DNA of 64,000 nt from Ruminococcus sp. (GCA_017525915.1 JAFXSC010000001.1:124001-188000), one strand, 5' to 3'. Counted from the first letter of the stretch, positions 1 through 9,192 are shown. A program made the numbers and translations. Notes: generated from the letters alone by a model not told the origin.

Positions 1-2
1 GC

Positions 3-1490
3 TTTATCGTATCCCTCCTCGGAGGAAGCCGTGTGCAGATCGCAGGTCCTACCGCGGCATTTGCTACGATAGTTGCCGGCATCGTTGCCTCGGAGGGCAT
101 GGACGGACTTGTTGTAGCCACGATAATGGCAGGTGTTCTCATGATAATCATGGGCCTTTGCCGCTTCGGAGTCCTCATAAAATATATCCCAGGTACTATT
201 ACGTCCGGCTTTACGTTCGGCATCGCCGTGACCATTCTCATCGGTCAGATAAAGGACTTCTTCGGGCTTAAATTCAAAAACTCGCCCGTTGAGACGGTCG
301 ATAAGGTCGAGGAGATAGCCAAGTGCATCGACACATTCAGCCTTCCTGCAATGCTTATCGGCTGTCTTTCACTTGCGATACTCATTCTCTGGCCGAAAAA
401 GCTCGAAAAGATACCTGCTTCGCTCATTGCTGTCATCGCCTGCTCACTCATCGTGAAATTCGCTGACGTGGACGTCAATACTATCGGCGACCAGTTCCCC
501 GGTATTTCCTCGGCACCTCCGAAGTTTTCAGCACCGGATTTCAGCTTCTCCAAGATGAAGGCTCTCGTGCCGAACGCCTTTACTATCGCAGTGCTCGCAG
601 CAATTGAATCGCTTCTCTCCTGCGTTGTCTCCGACGGTATGATAGGCTCGAAGCACCGTTCAAACATGGAGCTCGTTGCTCAGGGTGCTGCCAATATCGG
701 TTCCTCACTGTTCGGGGGCATCCCTGCGACCGGCGCTATCGCCCGTACAGCCGCAAATGTCAAGAACGGCGGCAGAACGCCTATCGCCGGCATCGTTCAC
801 TCAATAGTTGTACTTATTATCCTCGTCTCACTCATGCCATACGCAAAGCTCATACCTATGCCGACCATCGCTGCGATACTCTTTATCGTTGCGTATAATA
901 TGTGCGGCTGGAAGAACATCTTATACACTGTAAAAACTGCTCCCAAGAGCGATGTCATGGTGCTTTTCGTAACGCTCATATTCACGGTTGTATTCGACCT
1001 TGTTGTAGCCATCGGCGTGGGTCTCGTACTCGCAGCGCTCCTCTTTATGAAGCGTATGGCTGACGTTACCGAAGCTCATAACTGGGTGGATATCGATGAT
1101 GAGGATACCGACCCTGACAACATCTCACTCAAGAAGATACCTGCAAACACCCGTGTCTACGAGATAAACGGTCCTATGTTCTTCGCAGCATCGGATAAGT
1201 ACAGATATGTCCTCGATGATAAGAAGAAGTTCGACATACTCTGTATCCGTATGAGAAACGTTCCAGCGATAGACGCGACCGGCGTCGAGGCACTCAACAA
1301 CATCGTCAAGCGCTGCGAAAAGCGCGGTATCAAGGTCATTTTCTCCCACGTCAACGAGCAGCCTATGAAGGCTATGACCAAAGCAGGCTTCACTGAACGC
1401 GTGGGCAAGGAGAATTTCTGCGACCATATCGACACCGCACTTCTCCGTGCCGCTGAACTCGAAAAACAGATTGCCGCTTCAAGAGCATGA
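3..1490 (+). CDS. SulP-family anion transporter, 5' truncated by window edge
   Basis: Membrane permease of the SulP/SLC26 family, which moves sulfate, bicarbonate or other anions. The reading frame is open to the left edge and the residues just before the first possible start (GGSRVQIAGPTAAF) are the conserved SulP signature, so the N-terminal helices lie outside the window. The visible part has many hydrophobic helices, then from about residue 360 a cytoplasmic STAS domain (near TRVYEINGPMFF and RMRNVPAIDATGVEAL), as usual for the family. The substrate cannot be told from sequence. A strong hairpin terminator follows at once. The gene converges on the GH5 cellulase gene. Confidence 0.93.
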   Translation, partial: FIVSLLGGSRVQIAGPTAAFATIVAGIVASEGMDGLVVATIMAGVLMIIMGLCRFGVLIKYIPGTITSGFTFGIAVTILIGQIKDFFGLKFKNSPVETVDKVEEIAKCIDTFSLPAMLIGCLSLAILILWPKKLEKIPASLIAVIACSLIVKFADVDVNTIGDQFPGISSAPPKFSAPDFSFSKMKALVPNAFTIAVLAAIESLLSCVVSDGMIGSKHRSNMELVAQGAANIGSSLFGGIPATGAIARTAANVKNGGRTPIAGIVHSIVVLIILVSLMPYAKLIPMPTIAAILFIVAYNMCGWKNILYTVKTAPKSDVMVLFVTLIFTVVFDLVVAIGVGLVLAALLFMKRMADVTEAHNWVDIDDEDTDPDNISLKKIPANTRVYEINGPMFFAASDKYRYVLDDKKKFDILCIRMRNVPAIDATGVEALNNIVKRCEKRGIKVIFSHVNEQPMKAMTKAGFTERVGKENFCDHIDTALLRAAELEKQIAASRA

Positions 1491-1522
1491 CCCTCTCAGC
1501 GGAATAAACTAAGGACATAAAT

Positions 1523-1555
1523 AAAAACCGGAAGTCATAAAGACTTCCGGTTTTT
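1523..1555. terminator. Bidirectional rho-independent terminator
   Basis: A perfect inverted repeat (ACCGGAAGTC / GACTTCCGGT) with an A-run on the left and a T-run on the right. It lies between the convergent SulP and GH5 genes and can stop transcription in both directions. Confidence 0.9.
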
Positions 1556-1571
1556 CGTTATAGATCAATTC

Positions 1572-3308
1572 TCACAGTTCAGTGGAAAGGCCGAGCTTGA
1601 ACTTCTGTATTCTGAGTGCGTCCTTATTGGTAACGCCGCTTTCGCCGTCAACATCGGCATTGACTTCGCCCTTGTCAGAGAGCTTATACTTATCAGGATT
1701 GCCTATGGACTGCATTATGAGTACGGCATCTGCCATATTCACTACGTCGTCACAGTTTGCGTCGCCCTTCATATATCCGGGATCGGGAGTAGGTCCGGGC
1801 GCAGTCGTAGACGTAGTCGTTGTGGTAGATGTGGTAGTCGTTACTGTTGTTGTAGTGCCGGTAGTGATCGAGTGACCGCCGGAATAATAATCCGTGAGGG
1901 TTATACCGTGTTTGCCTATCGGGATAGTATGGTCGAGGCTGATGAACTTGCCTTCTTCAGTCTGCCAGAGTGCAGGCTTGATGAATTCGTACTTCACATC
2001 GTCCCATTTCTGGAAGTTATCGTACATAAGTCCGCCGGTATCGGAGGAATTCTCGTTGAAGCACCAGAAAGTATGGTGGATGCGCTTCTTTATCATATAG
2101 TCGCGGAGAACGGTCATCCAATGTCTGTTTGCACCGGACGGGTCGTGCTCATCATCGGTCCAGCCGCCCCATTCGCCCATAAGAAGCGGAGAGATCTTCT
2201 CCTCCACGAGATATGCCCAGGTATCGTACCAGTATTCTTTCAGCATTGACTCTTCATCGAATTTGTAGCTTGTGAAGTTCGGTTTTTTACCTTCAAGGTG
2301 GAACCATGTCTGTTCCCATACCATAGGACCGTAGTCATGGGGTGAGTATACAAGCTGGCTCTGATACTGTCCGAGGTCTACCGGATAATCTCTTGCACCG
2401 CGGAAGTTGCCTCCCCACCATGCACCATAATACGGCTCATAGTCAGGGTCGCCGTAGTGAGCATAGTCAGTGGAGGGAGAATCCCAGTCGAAGCCCTTGT
2501 CGAACTTCGGGTATACCTCGATACCCTCGACCATTATCAGGAGGTTGGGGTTCTGGTCAAGGCACGCCTTGGCACCCTTTTCAGCGGCGTAACGCCAGTT
2601 GTTCGAGTCCTTGGAGCCGTCCCACTTAGCGAAGCTGCCCTCGTCCTTTTTACCGTGCGGCTCGTTCTTGAGGTCGATAGCGATAACGGTGTCGTCGTCC
2701 TTGTAATAGTCCGCGAACCACGAAAGAGCGTCGAGCCAGTCCTTCTCGGAATATGTGCTGTCGTACCAGAGCGGGAAATTGTGACCAGCGGAATTGGTGG
2801 TAGCACAGTGAACGTCCATCATGATCTTGATGCCCTTCTCACGACACCATTTTACAACAATATTCCAGATATCGAAGCTGTACATGGGAGTACCGCCCTC
2901 AACGCCCTCAACGGTCAGCTCGGGGTTTTTGTACTCATTGAGCTTGATTATCGGGTCAGGCTCGCCGTTCTTCCACTGGAGAAGTATCTGGGTAGACATG
3001 GGGACGCGTAAGAGATTAAAGCCGTGGTCGGCAATGAGATCGAGGCAGTGGTTCACGTTGGCAGACCAAGCGCCGTCAAATACCTGCGAGCCGACATTAT
3101 AGCCGAACCAGTTCACGCCGGTGAGCCAGACGGGGTTGCCGTTTATATCAACGATCTCAGCGTTTTCATTTACATGGAGCCAGTCATCATGGTACTCATC
3201 AGGTGCAGCCGAAGCAGTCGGAGCGTCGGTCGTAAAGCTTCCGCTCAAAGGTAAAATGGTCATCACCGCAACTGCGGCAGCGAGACCTTTTTTCAGAAAT
3301 CCAGCCAT
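1572..3308 (-). CDS. Secreted GH5 endoglucanase with C-terminal type I dockerin
   Basis: Glycoside hydrolase family 5 enzyme, probably a cellulase that cleaves internal beta-1,4-glucan bonds outside the cell. The 578-residue precursor starts at MAGFLKKG behind a GAGAGAGGG ribosome site and has a signal peptide of about 35 residues. The GH5 barrel spans roughly residues 40-450. The acid/base is Glu216 in the motif LKNEPHG and the nucleophile is Glu379 in MGEWGGW. A Thr-rich linker (about 483-505) leads to a dockerin (about 512-578) with two calcium-loop repeats, GDANCDDVVN and NADVDGESGVTN. The dockerin implies assembly on a cohesin scaffoldin. It has its own promoter just after the araC gene, whose product may regulate it. 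The longer in-frame start 16 codons upstream lacks a good ribosome site. Confidence 0.95.
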   Translation of the reverse strand: MAGFLKKGLAAAVAVMTILPLSGSFTTDAPTASAAPDEYHDDWLHVNENAEIVDINGNPVWLTGVNWFGYNVGSQVFDGAWSANVNHCLDLIADHGFNLLRVPMSTQILLQWKNGEPDPIIKLNEYKNPELTVEGVEGGTPMYSFDIWNIVVKWCREKGIKIMMDVHCATTNSAGHNFPLWYDSTYSEKDWLDALSWFADYYKDDDTVIAIDLKNEPHGKKDEGSFAKWDGSKDSNNWRYAAEKGAKACLDQNPNLLIMVEGIEVYPKFDKGFDWDSPSTDYAHYGDPDYEPYYGAWWGGNFRGARDYPVDLGQYQSQLVYSPHDYGPMVWEQTWFHLEGKKPNFTSYKFDEESMLKEYWYDTWAYLVEEKISPLLMGEWGGWTDDEHDPSGANRHWMTVLRDYMIKKRIHHTFWCFNENSSDTGGLMYDNFQKWDDVKYEFIKPALWQTEEGKFISLDHTIPIGKHGITLTDYYSGGHSITTGTTTTVTTTTSTTTTTSTTAPGPTPDPGYMKGDANCDDVVNMADAVLIMQSIGNPDKYKLSDKGEVNADVDGESGVTNKDALRIQKFKLGLSTEL

Positions 3309-3348
3309 TGTTTTCCCTCTCTCATAAATAAAAATAATTTCCGTTTCT

Positions 3349-3363
3349 GAGGGCATTGCCCTC
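3349..3363 (-). promoter_or_regulatory. Hairpin in the GH5 5' leader
   Basis: Inverted repeat GAGGGC-aat-GCCCTC between the GH5 promoter and its start codon, in the untranslated leader. It could stabilise the message or be an operator half-site pair. No function can be assigned. Confidence 0.4.
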
Positions 3364-3374
3364 CTGTCATAACT

Positions 3375-3403
3375 ATTATAGCGGTAAATCAGCGATTTGT
3401 CAA
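3375..3403 (-). promoter_or_regulatory. Sigma-A type promoter of the GH5 gene
   Basis: Consensus -35 TTGACA and -10 TATAAT separated by exactly 17 bp, starting right after the araC stop codon. It shows that the cellulase can be transcribed apart from the upstream operon. Confidence 0.85.
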
Positions 3404-3413
3404 TATACCGCGG

Positions 3414-4190
3414 CTAATTCCTTCTGTATCTGGTGGGTGTGACCCCCACTATCTTCTTGAACTGGCGCATGAAGTGCTCCTCGTTCTCATATCCGCACAT
3501 TGCTGCGACCTGCGAGACCGTGCAGTTCGTTTCGGAGAGTATTTCCTTCGCCTTTTCGATTTTTCCGTTTATCACGTCAGTTATGCACGATACCCCGAAG
3601 AATTCGCGGTAGATATGCTGAAAATACGACCTCGACATATTTACATCGGCCGCCATTGTGTCAACGTTCCATTTCTGCTGCGGATTGCGGTATATCTTCG
3701 CTCTCAGGTCGATCAGCGATGAGTAGTGAGGATCACTCGCAAGCTGTGGCACATCGCGCACAGTGCCGGAATCATAGAGCTTTATCAGCAGGGTACGCAG
3801 AAGGCTGTCCATAATTTTAAGCCTGCGCGTCCGGAGCGAGTAGAATTCCTCTGCGATATTCCGCACGAGGCCTTCGATGAAATCAGCATCCGTGAAACGG
3901 AAAGGCTGACCGAGCGGCAGCTCAAGAGATTCTGCGAATTCGGCATCGCTCCCCGCCTCAAAGCTGATCCAGTCACAGACGAGAGCACCTTCCGCCGCGG
4001 AAACATCGCACTGCTGACCCTCGCCGAACAGTACAGCGGTCGCCTCCGGAAGAGAACTTTGCCCCGCCGGTGTCGCAAGGATCGCTCTGCTCCTGCAATA
4101 AAGGAAAAACAGCTCGCCTGCACCGGCGATGTGCCGCAAAGGTCTGCCGGTGTCCCGGATATCGAGACAGTTGATACTTCTGACGTTCAT
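3414..4190 (-). CDS. AraC-family transcriptional regulator
   Basis: 258-residue DNA-binding regulator. The C-terminal 100 residues hold two helix-turn-helix motifs of the AraC/XylS type (VDTMAADVNMSRSYFQHIYR and CTVSQVAAMCGYENEEHF, ending in VGVTPTRYRRN). The N-terminal part resembles a cupin-like ligand domain. Its start overlaps the mpg stop by ATGA, so it is translated as the last gene of the trmK-nif3/rlmA/rqcH/mpg operon. It lies directly upstream of the GH5 gene on the same strand, so a role in cellulase control is plausible, although this rests only on position. Confidence 0.88.
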   Translation of the reverse strand: MNVRSINCLDIRDTGRPLRHIAGAGELFFLYCRSRAILATPAGQSSLPEATAVLFGEGQQCDVSAAEGALVCDWISFEAGSDAEFAESLELPLGQPFRFTDADFIEGLVRNIAEEFYSLRTRRLKIMDSLLRTLLIKLYDSGTVRDVPQLASDPHYSSLIDLRAKIYRNPQQKWNVDTMAADVNMSRSYFQHIYREFFGVSCITDVINGKIEKAKEILSETNCTVSQVAAMCGYENEEHFMRQFKKIVGVTPTRYRRN

Positions 4191-4708
4191 ACGCTATCCT
4201 CCGCGATATACCGCCATTTCACGTTCTTCCAGTATTCGCCTGCATAGTCTATACCGACACGCGGCGCAGTTCTGACAGCCGGACGGAAGCCGTCGTCCTC
4301 GATACGGACAGCAGGATTTCCGCACAAAGGCTGAGCGTTGAAACTGCCGTCGATATGAAGATATTTCGTGAGCTTCGCAGGTCCGTCATGAACAGTTCCG
4401 GCACGGAAAAGAATGCCCTGCGGCTGCTCCTTTTCACCGGTTATAACGTTCATCAGCCAGTGCATACCGTAGCAAAGATAGACGTACATTATGCCGCTTT
4501 CACCAAAAAGAAGCTCGGTGCGCGGCGTTCTGCCCTTTGAAGCGTGGCAGCCGAGGTCCTCGGTGCCGCGGTAGACCTCGACCTCAGCTATGCGTTCGCG
4601 GAGCTCGGAGCCGTTGCCAAGTGTACGGACAATGATCTTCCCGACAAGCTCCGGTGCAACTTCAAGAGCATCACGGCGGTAGAATTCCGTCGGCAGTATA
4701 ATACCCAT
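4187..4708 (-). CDS. mpg: DNA-3-methyladenine glycosylase (AAG/Mpg family)
   Basis: Base-excision repair enzyme that removes alkylated purines such as 3-methyladenine from DNA. The 173 residues are slightly shorter than the usual 190-200 and cover the single AAG domain. The catalytic Glu lies in IAEVEVYRGTEDLGCHAS, and the family motifs MYVYLCYGMHWLMNV and GILFRAG are present. The C-terminus has a lineage-specific tail (YWKNVKWRYIAEDSV) that fits the family end. Two bases separate it from rqcH and it overlaps araC by 4 bp. Confidence 0.93.
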   Translation of the reverse strand: MGIILPTEFYRRDALEVAPELVGKIIVRTLGNGSELRERIAEVEVYRGTEDLGCHASKGRTPRTELLFGESGIMYVYLCYGMHWLMNVITGEKEQPQGILFRAGTVHDGPAKLTKYLHIDGSFNAQPLCGNPAVRIEDDGFRPAVRTAPRVGIDYAGEYWKNVKWRYIAEDSV

Positions 4709-4710
4709 AG

Positions 4711-6462
4711 TTATACCCTCAGTTTTTTCTCAAGCTCTGCGTCAGGAGTTACAAATGCGGTCTTATAGTTCGTGAAAATGACCTTGCCCGGCTTTGCACC
4801 GGCAGGCTTCTTGACGAATTTTGCAAGGCAGTAATCGACCGGCACCTGATTAGAACCCTTCCCGCGGCTGTTGAACGCAGCGATGACCGCGGCCTCCTCA
4901 ATAGTTCTGTCGGGAGGAGCTGCACCGTCCGTGACGATTATGACATGAGAGCCGGTCAATCCCTGGGTATGCAGCCATATGTCCGATTTTTCGGCAAATT
5001 TCAAGGTCAGCTGGTCATTCTGGCGATTGTTTCTTCCGACGAGGACAGTATATCCGTCGCTCGTTTTGTACTCGATCGGCGGCAGAGCCTTAGGCGGTTT
5101 CGCCTTGCCTGAAGTTCCCCGGACATAGCCCTGCTGGCTGAGTTCCAGTCTGAGCTGAATAATATCATTCTCGGTCTCGGCACGGGTAAGCGCGTCAAAA
5201 ACGCTGTCGATATACTGGAGTTCCTCCTCACCGCGCTCTATCTGAACAGTGAGTTTTTCCTCGGCAGTAGCCGCTTTCTTGTACTCACTGTAATAATGCT
5301 GAGCATTCTGGGAGGGCGTTTTCCTGACATCGAGAGCAATTGACACCTGCGGACAGTCCTCTTCGTAGAAATTCTCAACAATTGCCGTACTATCGCCTTT
5401 TTTCAGGCGGTAAAGGTTCGCCGAAAGCAAGTCCCCGTACAGCCTGTAACGGTCACGGTCAGCACAGGCGGCAAGTTCATCGCGCTGAGCCATAATTCGC
5501 CGCTGTATGCGCTCCGTCAGGTTGACAAGGAGCTTGAAAAGATCGTTGGCACGCTGCTTTGTCCGCAATGCACGGTCGCGCTCGGCGTAGAAATAGTCGA
5601 GCAGCTCCGACGCAGAAGGCAGTTCTTTCGTATACATGAGCGTGCCGAACTGTGAAAGGCGGATGAACGAGAAGTCTTTGAGCTGACCGTCGCGGTCACT
5701 GACAGTTGTGAAGCAGCAGGCGCTTTGTTCCAGCTGTTCCTTAGTTCTCTTGATAATGAACAGCAAACGGTCAAGCTGGTCCCCCGAAACAGTGTCTGCT
5801 TCAAGGTGAACACCGCGTCCTGCAAAATACGTCCATTCCCTCGCAAGAACCGGCGAAATTCCCTCAAATACGCGTATCAGAGCCTTTGAAAGCTCAACGC
5901 TGCCGCAAGCTCCCAGGGCAGCGGTTATCTCATCCGCCTCAGCTTCAAGAAAGTTGAGCCTGTCATCACGCGGCGGCAATGTATAGCGCATTCCCGGCAA
6001 AACAAGGCGCTCGCGCGACATATCCTCGTCAACGCGCTTGATGCTGTCGATGACCTTTCCGTCTGCGCCGATCACAACGAGATTTGAGCATCTTCCCATT
6101 ATCTCACAGGCAAGCGTGACCGTTACGATATCGCCAAGCTCGTTCACGCACTCAAAATCAAGGTTAAGTATCCTCTCAAGGCCATCCTGGCGGATACCGA
6201 TGAGTTTTCCGCTGCCGAGGCGCTTCCTGAGCAGCATACAGAACATGGGCGGAGTCTGCGGATTATCGACCGGCATGGCTGTGACATGAACTCTCGCACT
6301 GCCGGAATTTGCCGAAATATAGAGCTTACTGCTGCCTTGCCTTGTGCGTATCGCAATGATTATCTCCTCGCGTGAAGGCTGGTGGATCTTCTCGACCCTG
6401 CCGCCTATCAGCGGTTCAAGCTCTTTTTTTATTGCGTGAAGAAATGCGCCGTCAAGCGCCAT
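4711..6462 (-). CDS. rqcH: RqcH/NFACT protein of ribosome quality control
   Basis: 583-residue NFACT family protein, formerly called fibronectin-binding protein FbpA. In Bacillus subtilis RqcH binds stalled 50S subunits with peptidyl-tRNA and recruits tRNA-Ala to add an alanine tail that marks the chain for decay. The sequence shows the NFACT-N domain (residues 1-190, starting MALDGAFLHAIKKEL), a long helical coiled-coil middle (about 260-440) and the C-terminal NFACT-R domain (about 450-560, with SDIWLHTQGLTGSHVII). An AAAGGA ribosome site precedes the start. It lies in the operon between rlmA and mpg, among other RNA and repair genes. Confidence 0.94.
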   Translation of the reverse strand: MALDGAFLHAIKKELEPLIGGRVEKIHQPSREEIIIAIRTRQGSSKLYISANSGSARVHVTAMPVDNPQTPPMFCMLLRKRLGSGKLIGIRQDGLERILNLDFECVNELGDIVTVTLACEIMGRCSNLVVIGADGKVIDSIKRVDEDMSRERLVLPGMRYTLPPRDDRLNFLEAEADEITAALGACGSVELSKALIRVFEGISPVLAREWTYFAGRGVHLEADTVSGDQLDRLLFIIKRTKEQLEQSACCFTTVSDRDGQLKDFSFIRLSQFGTLMYTKELPSASELLDYFYAERDRALRTKQRANDLFKLLVNLTERIQRRIMAQRDELAACADRDRYRLYGDLLSANLYRLKKGDSTAIVENFYEEDCPQVSIALDVRKTPSQNAQHYYSEYKKAATAEEKLTVQIERGEEELQYIDSVFDALTRAETENDIIQLRLELSQQGYVRGTSGKAKPPKALPPIEYKTSDGYTVLVGRNNRQNDQLTLKFAEKSDIWLHTQGLTGSHVIIVTDGAAPPDRTIEEAAVIAAFNSRGKGSNQVPVDYCLAKFVKKPAGAKPGKVIFTNYKTAFVTPDAELEKKLRV

Positions 6463-6485
6463 AGTATCAATCCTTTACTAATCAA

Positions 6486-7292
6486 TTATTGCGGTCTGGA
6501 ATATGCCAGAAGCTCAAAATCTGCTGTTATCTCAAGCTCATCCAGGACCTTCAGCCGCTCCGACTGCTCTGCGCCTGTGCGGTAATAGTAAGGCGTCATT
6601 GCAAACAGGCTCATGATATCATCAGCACCTTGGAGTGTAGTCTTATATTTAAGATGGCGGCTGCCAAGGAACGTGAAGCCTTCAAGTTCGTACGGCTTGA
6701 CCTCGTTCTTGTACGGATTATCGTACAGGATCTCCTTCATCTCCCACAGATGTTCCGTCGAAGGGATAGCTATTAGCATTTTCCCTCCCGAACGCAGCAC
6801 GCGGGAAAACTCAGTGCCGCAGTAGGGGGCGAACATCGTCACGAGCATATCGCAGGAGGCATCAGCCACCGGCAGATGAAAGACACTGCCCGCAAAGTAA
6901 TTCACAGACGGATCGCGTTTTGCCGCAAGTTCCACAGCAATTTTTGATATGTCACATCCGTAAATATTTTTGTCATTCAAAGTCCCTGCGACAGCCGTTG
7001 TGTAATAGCCCTCGCCGCAGCCGGCATCGAGCAGTATATCGCCGCTGAAACGCGCCTTGACCTCTTCACACAGAGCGTCACGCAGCGGAGAATAATAGCC
7101 TTTTTCGAGGAATTCACGCCTTGCGCGAACCATAAGCTTGTTATCGCCGTGAACGGTCTTTCCTATGTGCTTGGACAGCAATAGATTGACGTAACCGCTC
7201 CGGGCAATGTCAAAGCTGTGCCTGTTTTCGCATTTGTATGCGCTGTCGGCCCTTTCGAGCGGCTTCCCACAGACCGGACAAATGTATATCAT
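6486..7292 (-). CDS. rlmA: 23S rRNA (guanine-N1-)-methyltransferase, RlmA family
   Basis: SAM-dependent methyltransferase for a guanine in hairpin 35 of 23S rRNA. The 268-residue form starts at MIYICPVCGKPL after the site GAGGTGAACAAG. An N-terminal zinc-binding module has CPVCGKPL, a third Cys and the HSFDIARSGYVNLL motif, all characteristic of RlmA. The Rossmann domain follows with the SAM loop LLDAGCGEGYYTTAV and FAPYCGTEF. Whether it is the G745 or the G748 enzyme is not clear. It sits 10 bp after the trmK-nif3 fusion gene. The upstream in-frame start (16 codons earlier) has no ribosome site and overlaps the preceding gene. Confidence 0.92.
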   Translation of the reverse strand: MIYICPVCGKPLERADSAYKCENRHSFDIARSGYVNLLLSKHIGKTVHGDNKLMVRARREFLEKGYYSPLRDALCEEVKARFSGDILLDAGCGEGYYTTAVAGTLNDKNIYGCDISKIAVELAAKRDPSVNYFAGSVFHLPVADASCDMLVTMFAPYCGTEFSRVLRSGGKMLIAIPSTEHLWEMKEILYDNPYKNEVKPYELEGFTFLGSRHLKYKTTLQGADDIMSLFAMTPYYYRTGAEQSERLKVLDELEITADFELLAYSRPQ

Positions 7293-7302
7293 CTTGTTCA
7301 CC

Positions 7303-8760
7303 TCAGACGTATTTACAGGGGTCAAATGAACGCTCGGCAATCACTACATCAAGCTGCGGGAACTTCTCTTCAAGTACCCGGCGCAGTTCCGGAAGAACGA
7401 TATTCTCGGTATGGAAGTGACCGCAGTCGAGCAATGCTAATCCACGGTTATACGCGCCTATCCAGACATCGTGCTTCACATCGCCGGTAACGAGCGCGTC
7501 GCAGCCCTTTTCCAGCGCAAGTCCAAGCATTGAACCGCCTGAACCCGAGCAGACTGCAATACGCGAAACTCGCTTAAAACAGCCCTTTGAAAGTCTGACA
7601 TACTCGCAGCCGAAAATCTCCTTCGCAGCCTGTGCGAGCTTCTCAGGTATTACGGGTTCTTTCAGCGTAACGATCCAGCCAAGGGAATTGCCTCCGCCAA
7701 GCTCCTCGAACGGCTCAGCCTCACCTTCAAGCTCAAAGCGTTCCTGGAATTTTCGCAGTATTACGCCGTTTGTGCCGCCGGCAGCAATGTCCAGATTTGT
7801 GTGCATACATATCGCCGCAGTATCGGTATATATCAGCGAGTGGACGGGATTTTTCAGATCGACGCGTTTCAGCGGCTCAAAAATGACCGGGTGGTGGGAA
7901 ATGACGAGATCCGCCAGCTTGCAGGATGCCTCGTTCACCACGCCGTTTGTTATATCCAGCGACAGTACCACAGTATCAGCCTCGCCGGACTGGTTCTCCA
8001 CCAGCAGTCCGGAATTGTCCCATTTCTCCTGTGCGGCAAACGGATAAAGGCTGTCCAGATAGTCAAATATTTCGCTGATTTTCACAGAATCACAGCCATT
8101 TTTCATCTTGTACGCAAGCGCCGCATAATGAGTGGAATCCTCTGTCCTTCCGGCATTTTTCAGGTTTGCGGCGACCTTCTCGAGCCTTTCGGCTTCGCGT
8201 TCACGGTACTTTTTCCCGAGCTCGTCATCGTCCTCAAAGAAGCCGTAAAGAGCATCAAACTCCGTAAGGCAGCGGGAATCCGGGTTATACTCCGCAACCA
8301 TCACAACGTACAGCCTGTCGCCGTCTTCCACGGCGTACTCCTCCGTTATGTTCATCTGGTACTCAAATAGCATCTTCCGAAGGTATTCCGGCTTTGTCAT
8401 CGGCTGGAGTATCCAGCGGACATTTTCCGGGTCATAGCGGTCGATACTCACCGCACCGATAATGTCGGCAATGGTCTCGCCGCCCATTCCGGCTATCACG
8501 ATATCCGTGACGCCTTCGAGCGGTACATTTTCCAGACCGTCAGACAGAACAAGACTCACCTTTTCGGATATTCCGTACTTCTCAACTGTTTTCCGCGCGG
8601 CTTCAAGCGGACCTTCCTTTACATCGGAAGCGATGACTTTGCCGCATCTTCCGCTGTTTATCAGCTCTGCGGCAAGGTAGGCATGGTCTGTGCCAACATC
8701 TGCTGCTATGCCTTTGCCGCTTACAAGCTCTGCAACTCTCGAAAGTCTCTTATCGAGCAT
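7303..8760 (-). CDS. Fusion of TrmK tRNA (m1A22) methyltransferase and Nif3-like metal protein
   Basis: A single 485-residue frame holds two proteins that are usually separate neighbours. Residues 1-215 match TrmK, which methylates A22 of tRNA (SAM motif AADVGTDHAYLAAELI, then DIVIAGMGGETIADII). Residues 222-485 match the Nif3/YqfO dinuclear-metal family (EKWDNSGLLVE, metal ligands in VISHHPVIF, MHTNLD and the final LDCGHFHTENIVLPELRR). The internal Met219 at the junction has no ribosome site, so one chain is likely. The start has a strong GGGAGG site. It heads an operon with rlmA, rqcH, mpg and araC. Confidence 0.9.
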   Translation of the reverse strand: MLDKRLSRVAELVSGKGIAADVGTDHAYLAAELINSGRCGKVIASDVKEGPLEAARKTVEKYGISEKVSLVLSDGLENVPLEGVTDIVIAGMGGETIADIIGAVSIDRYDPENVRWILQPMTKPEYLRKMLFEYQMNITEEYAVEDGDRLYVVMVAEYNPDSRCLTEFDALYGFFEDDDELGKKYREREAERLEKVAANLKNAGRTEDSTHYAALAYKMKNGCDSVKISEIFDYLDSLYPFAAQEKWDNSGLLVENQSGEADTVVLSLDITNGVVNEASCKLADLVISHHPVIFEPLKRVDLKNPVHSLIYTDTAAICMHTNLDIAAGGTNGVILRKFQERFELEGEAEPFEELGGGNSLGWIVTLKEPVIPEKLAQAAKEIFGCEYVRLSKGCFKRVSRIAVCSGSGGSMLGLALEKGCDALVTGDVKHDVWIGAYNRGLALLDCGHFHTENIVLPELRRVLEEKFPQLDVVIAERSFDPCKYV

Positions 8761-8831
8761 GGTTCCTCCCTCATTGAACGGCGGAAAGCGTCAAACGACG
8801 GCATATCCGCATTTTCTTCTATAACACAAAG

Positions 8832-8906
8832 AGCGTGCCGCTCGCACAGCACGCTTGATACAGAACATAACAAAATGTCGCCGCACAGCCCTCTCAGGCT
8901 GTGCGG
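8832..8906 (-). terminator. Two hairpins downstream of the zinc-ribbon gene
   Basis: CCGCACAGCC-ctctca-GGCTGTGCGG (8881-8906) is a perfect 10-bp stem just after the zinc-ribbon stop codon. A second stem AGCGTGC/GCACGCT lies at 8832-8855. On the minus strand only a weak T-rich stretch follows the first one, so termination is likely but not certain. Confidence 0.6.
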
Positions 8907-8916
8907 GACAAGTTCG

Positions 8917-9192
8917 TCAAGCTTCGTTCATCTTTGCGAAACATTCGCTGCAATAAACTGCTCTGCCTTCCTTAGGTTCAAAAGGAACCTTGGCTTCGCC
9001 GCCGCAGGATGCACATACAGCTGTGTACATTACACGCTCTGTCTTGCCAGCATTCTTTCTTGCGTCACGGCAAGCCTTGCATCTCTGGGGCTCGTTAACG
9101 AATCCCTTCTCAGCATAGAATTCCTGTTCTCCTGCAGAGAAGATGAATTCGTTTCCACATTCCTTGCAGACTAATGTCTTGTCTTCGTACAT
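8917..9192 (-). CDS. Small zinc-ribbon protein
   Basis: 91-residue protein with two zinc-binding CxxC pairs: LVCKECGNEF with RCKACRDARK, then AVCASCGGEAKVPF with VYCSECFAKMN. This matches small probable zinc-ribbon proteins common in Clostridia, with no known function. The start is the ATG of MYEDKTL, 9 bp after a GAGG site; the in-frame TTG two codons earlier is less likely. It follows the sigma-factor gene by about 80 bp on the same strand, and terminator-like hairpins follow it. Confidence 0.8.
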   Translation of the reverse strand: MYEDKTLVCKECGNEFIFSAGEQEFYAEKGFVNEPQRCKACRDARKNAGKTERVMYTAVCASCGGEAKVPFEPKEGRAVYCSECFAKMNEA

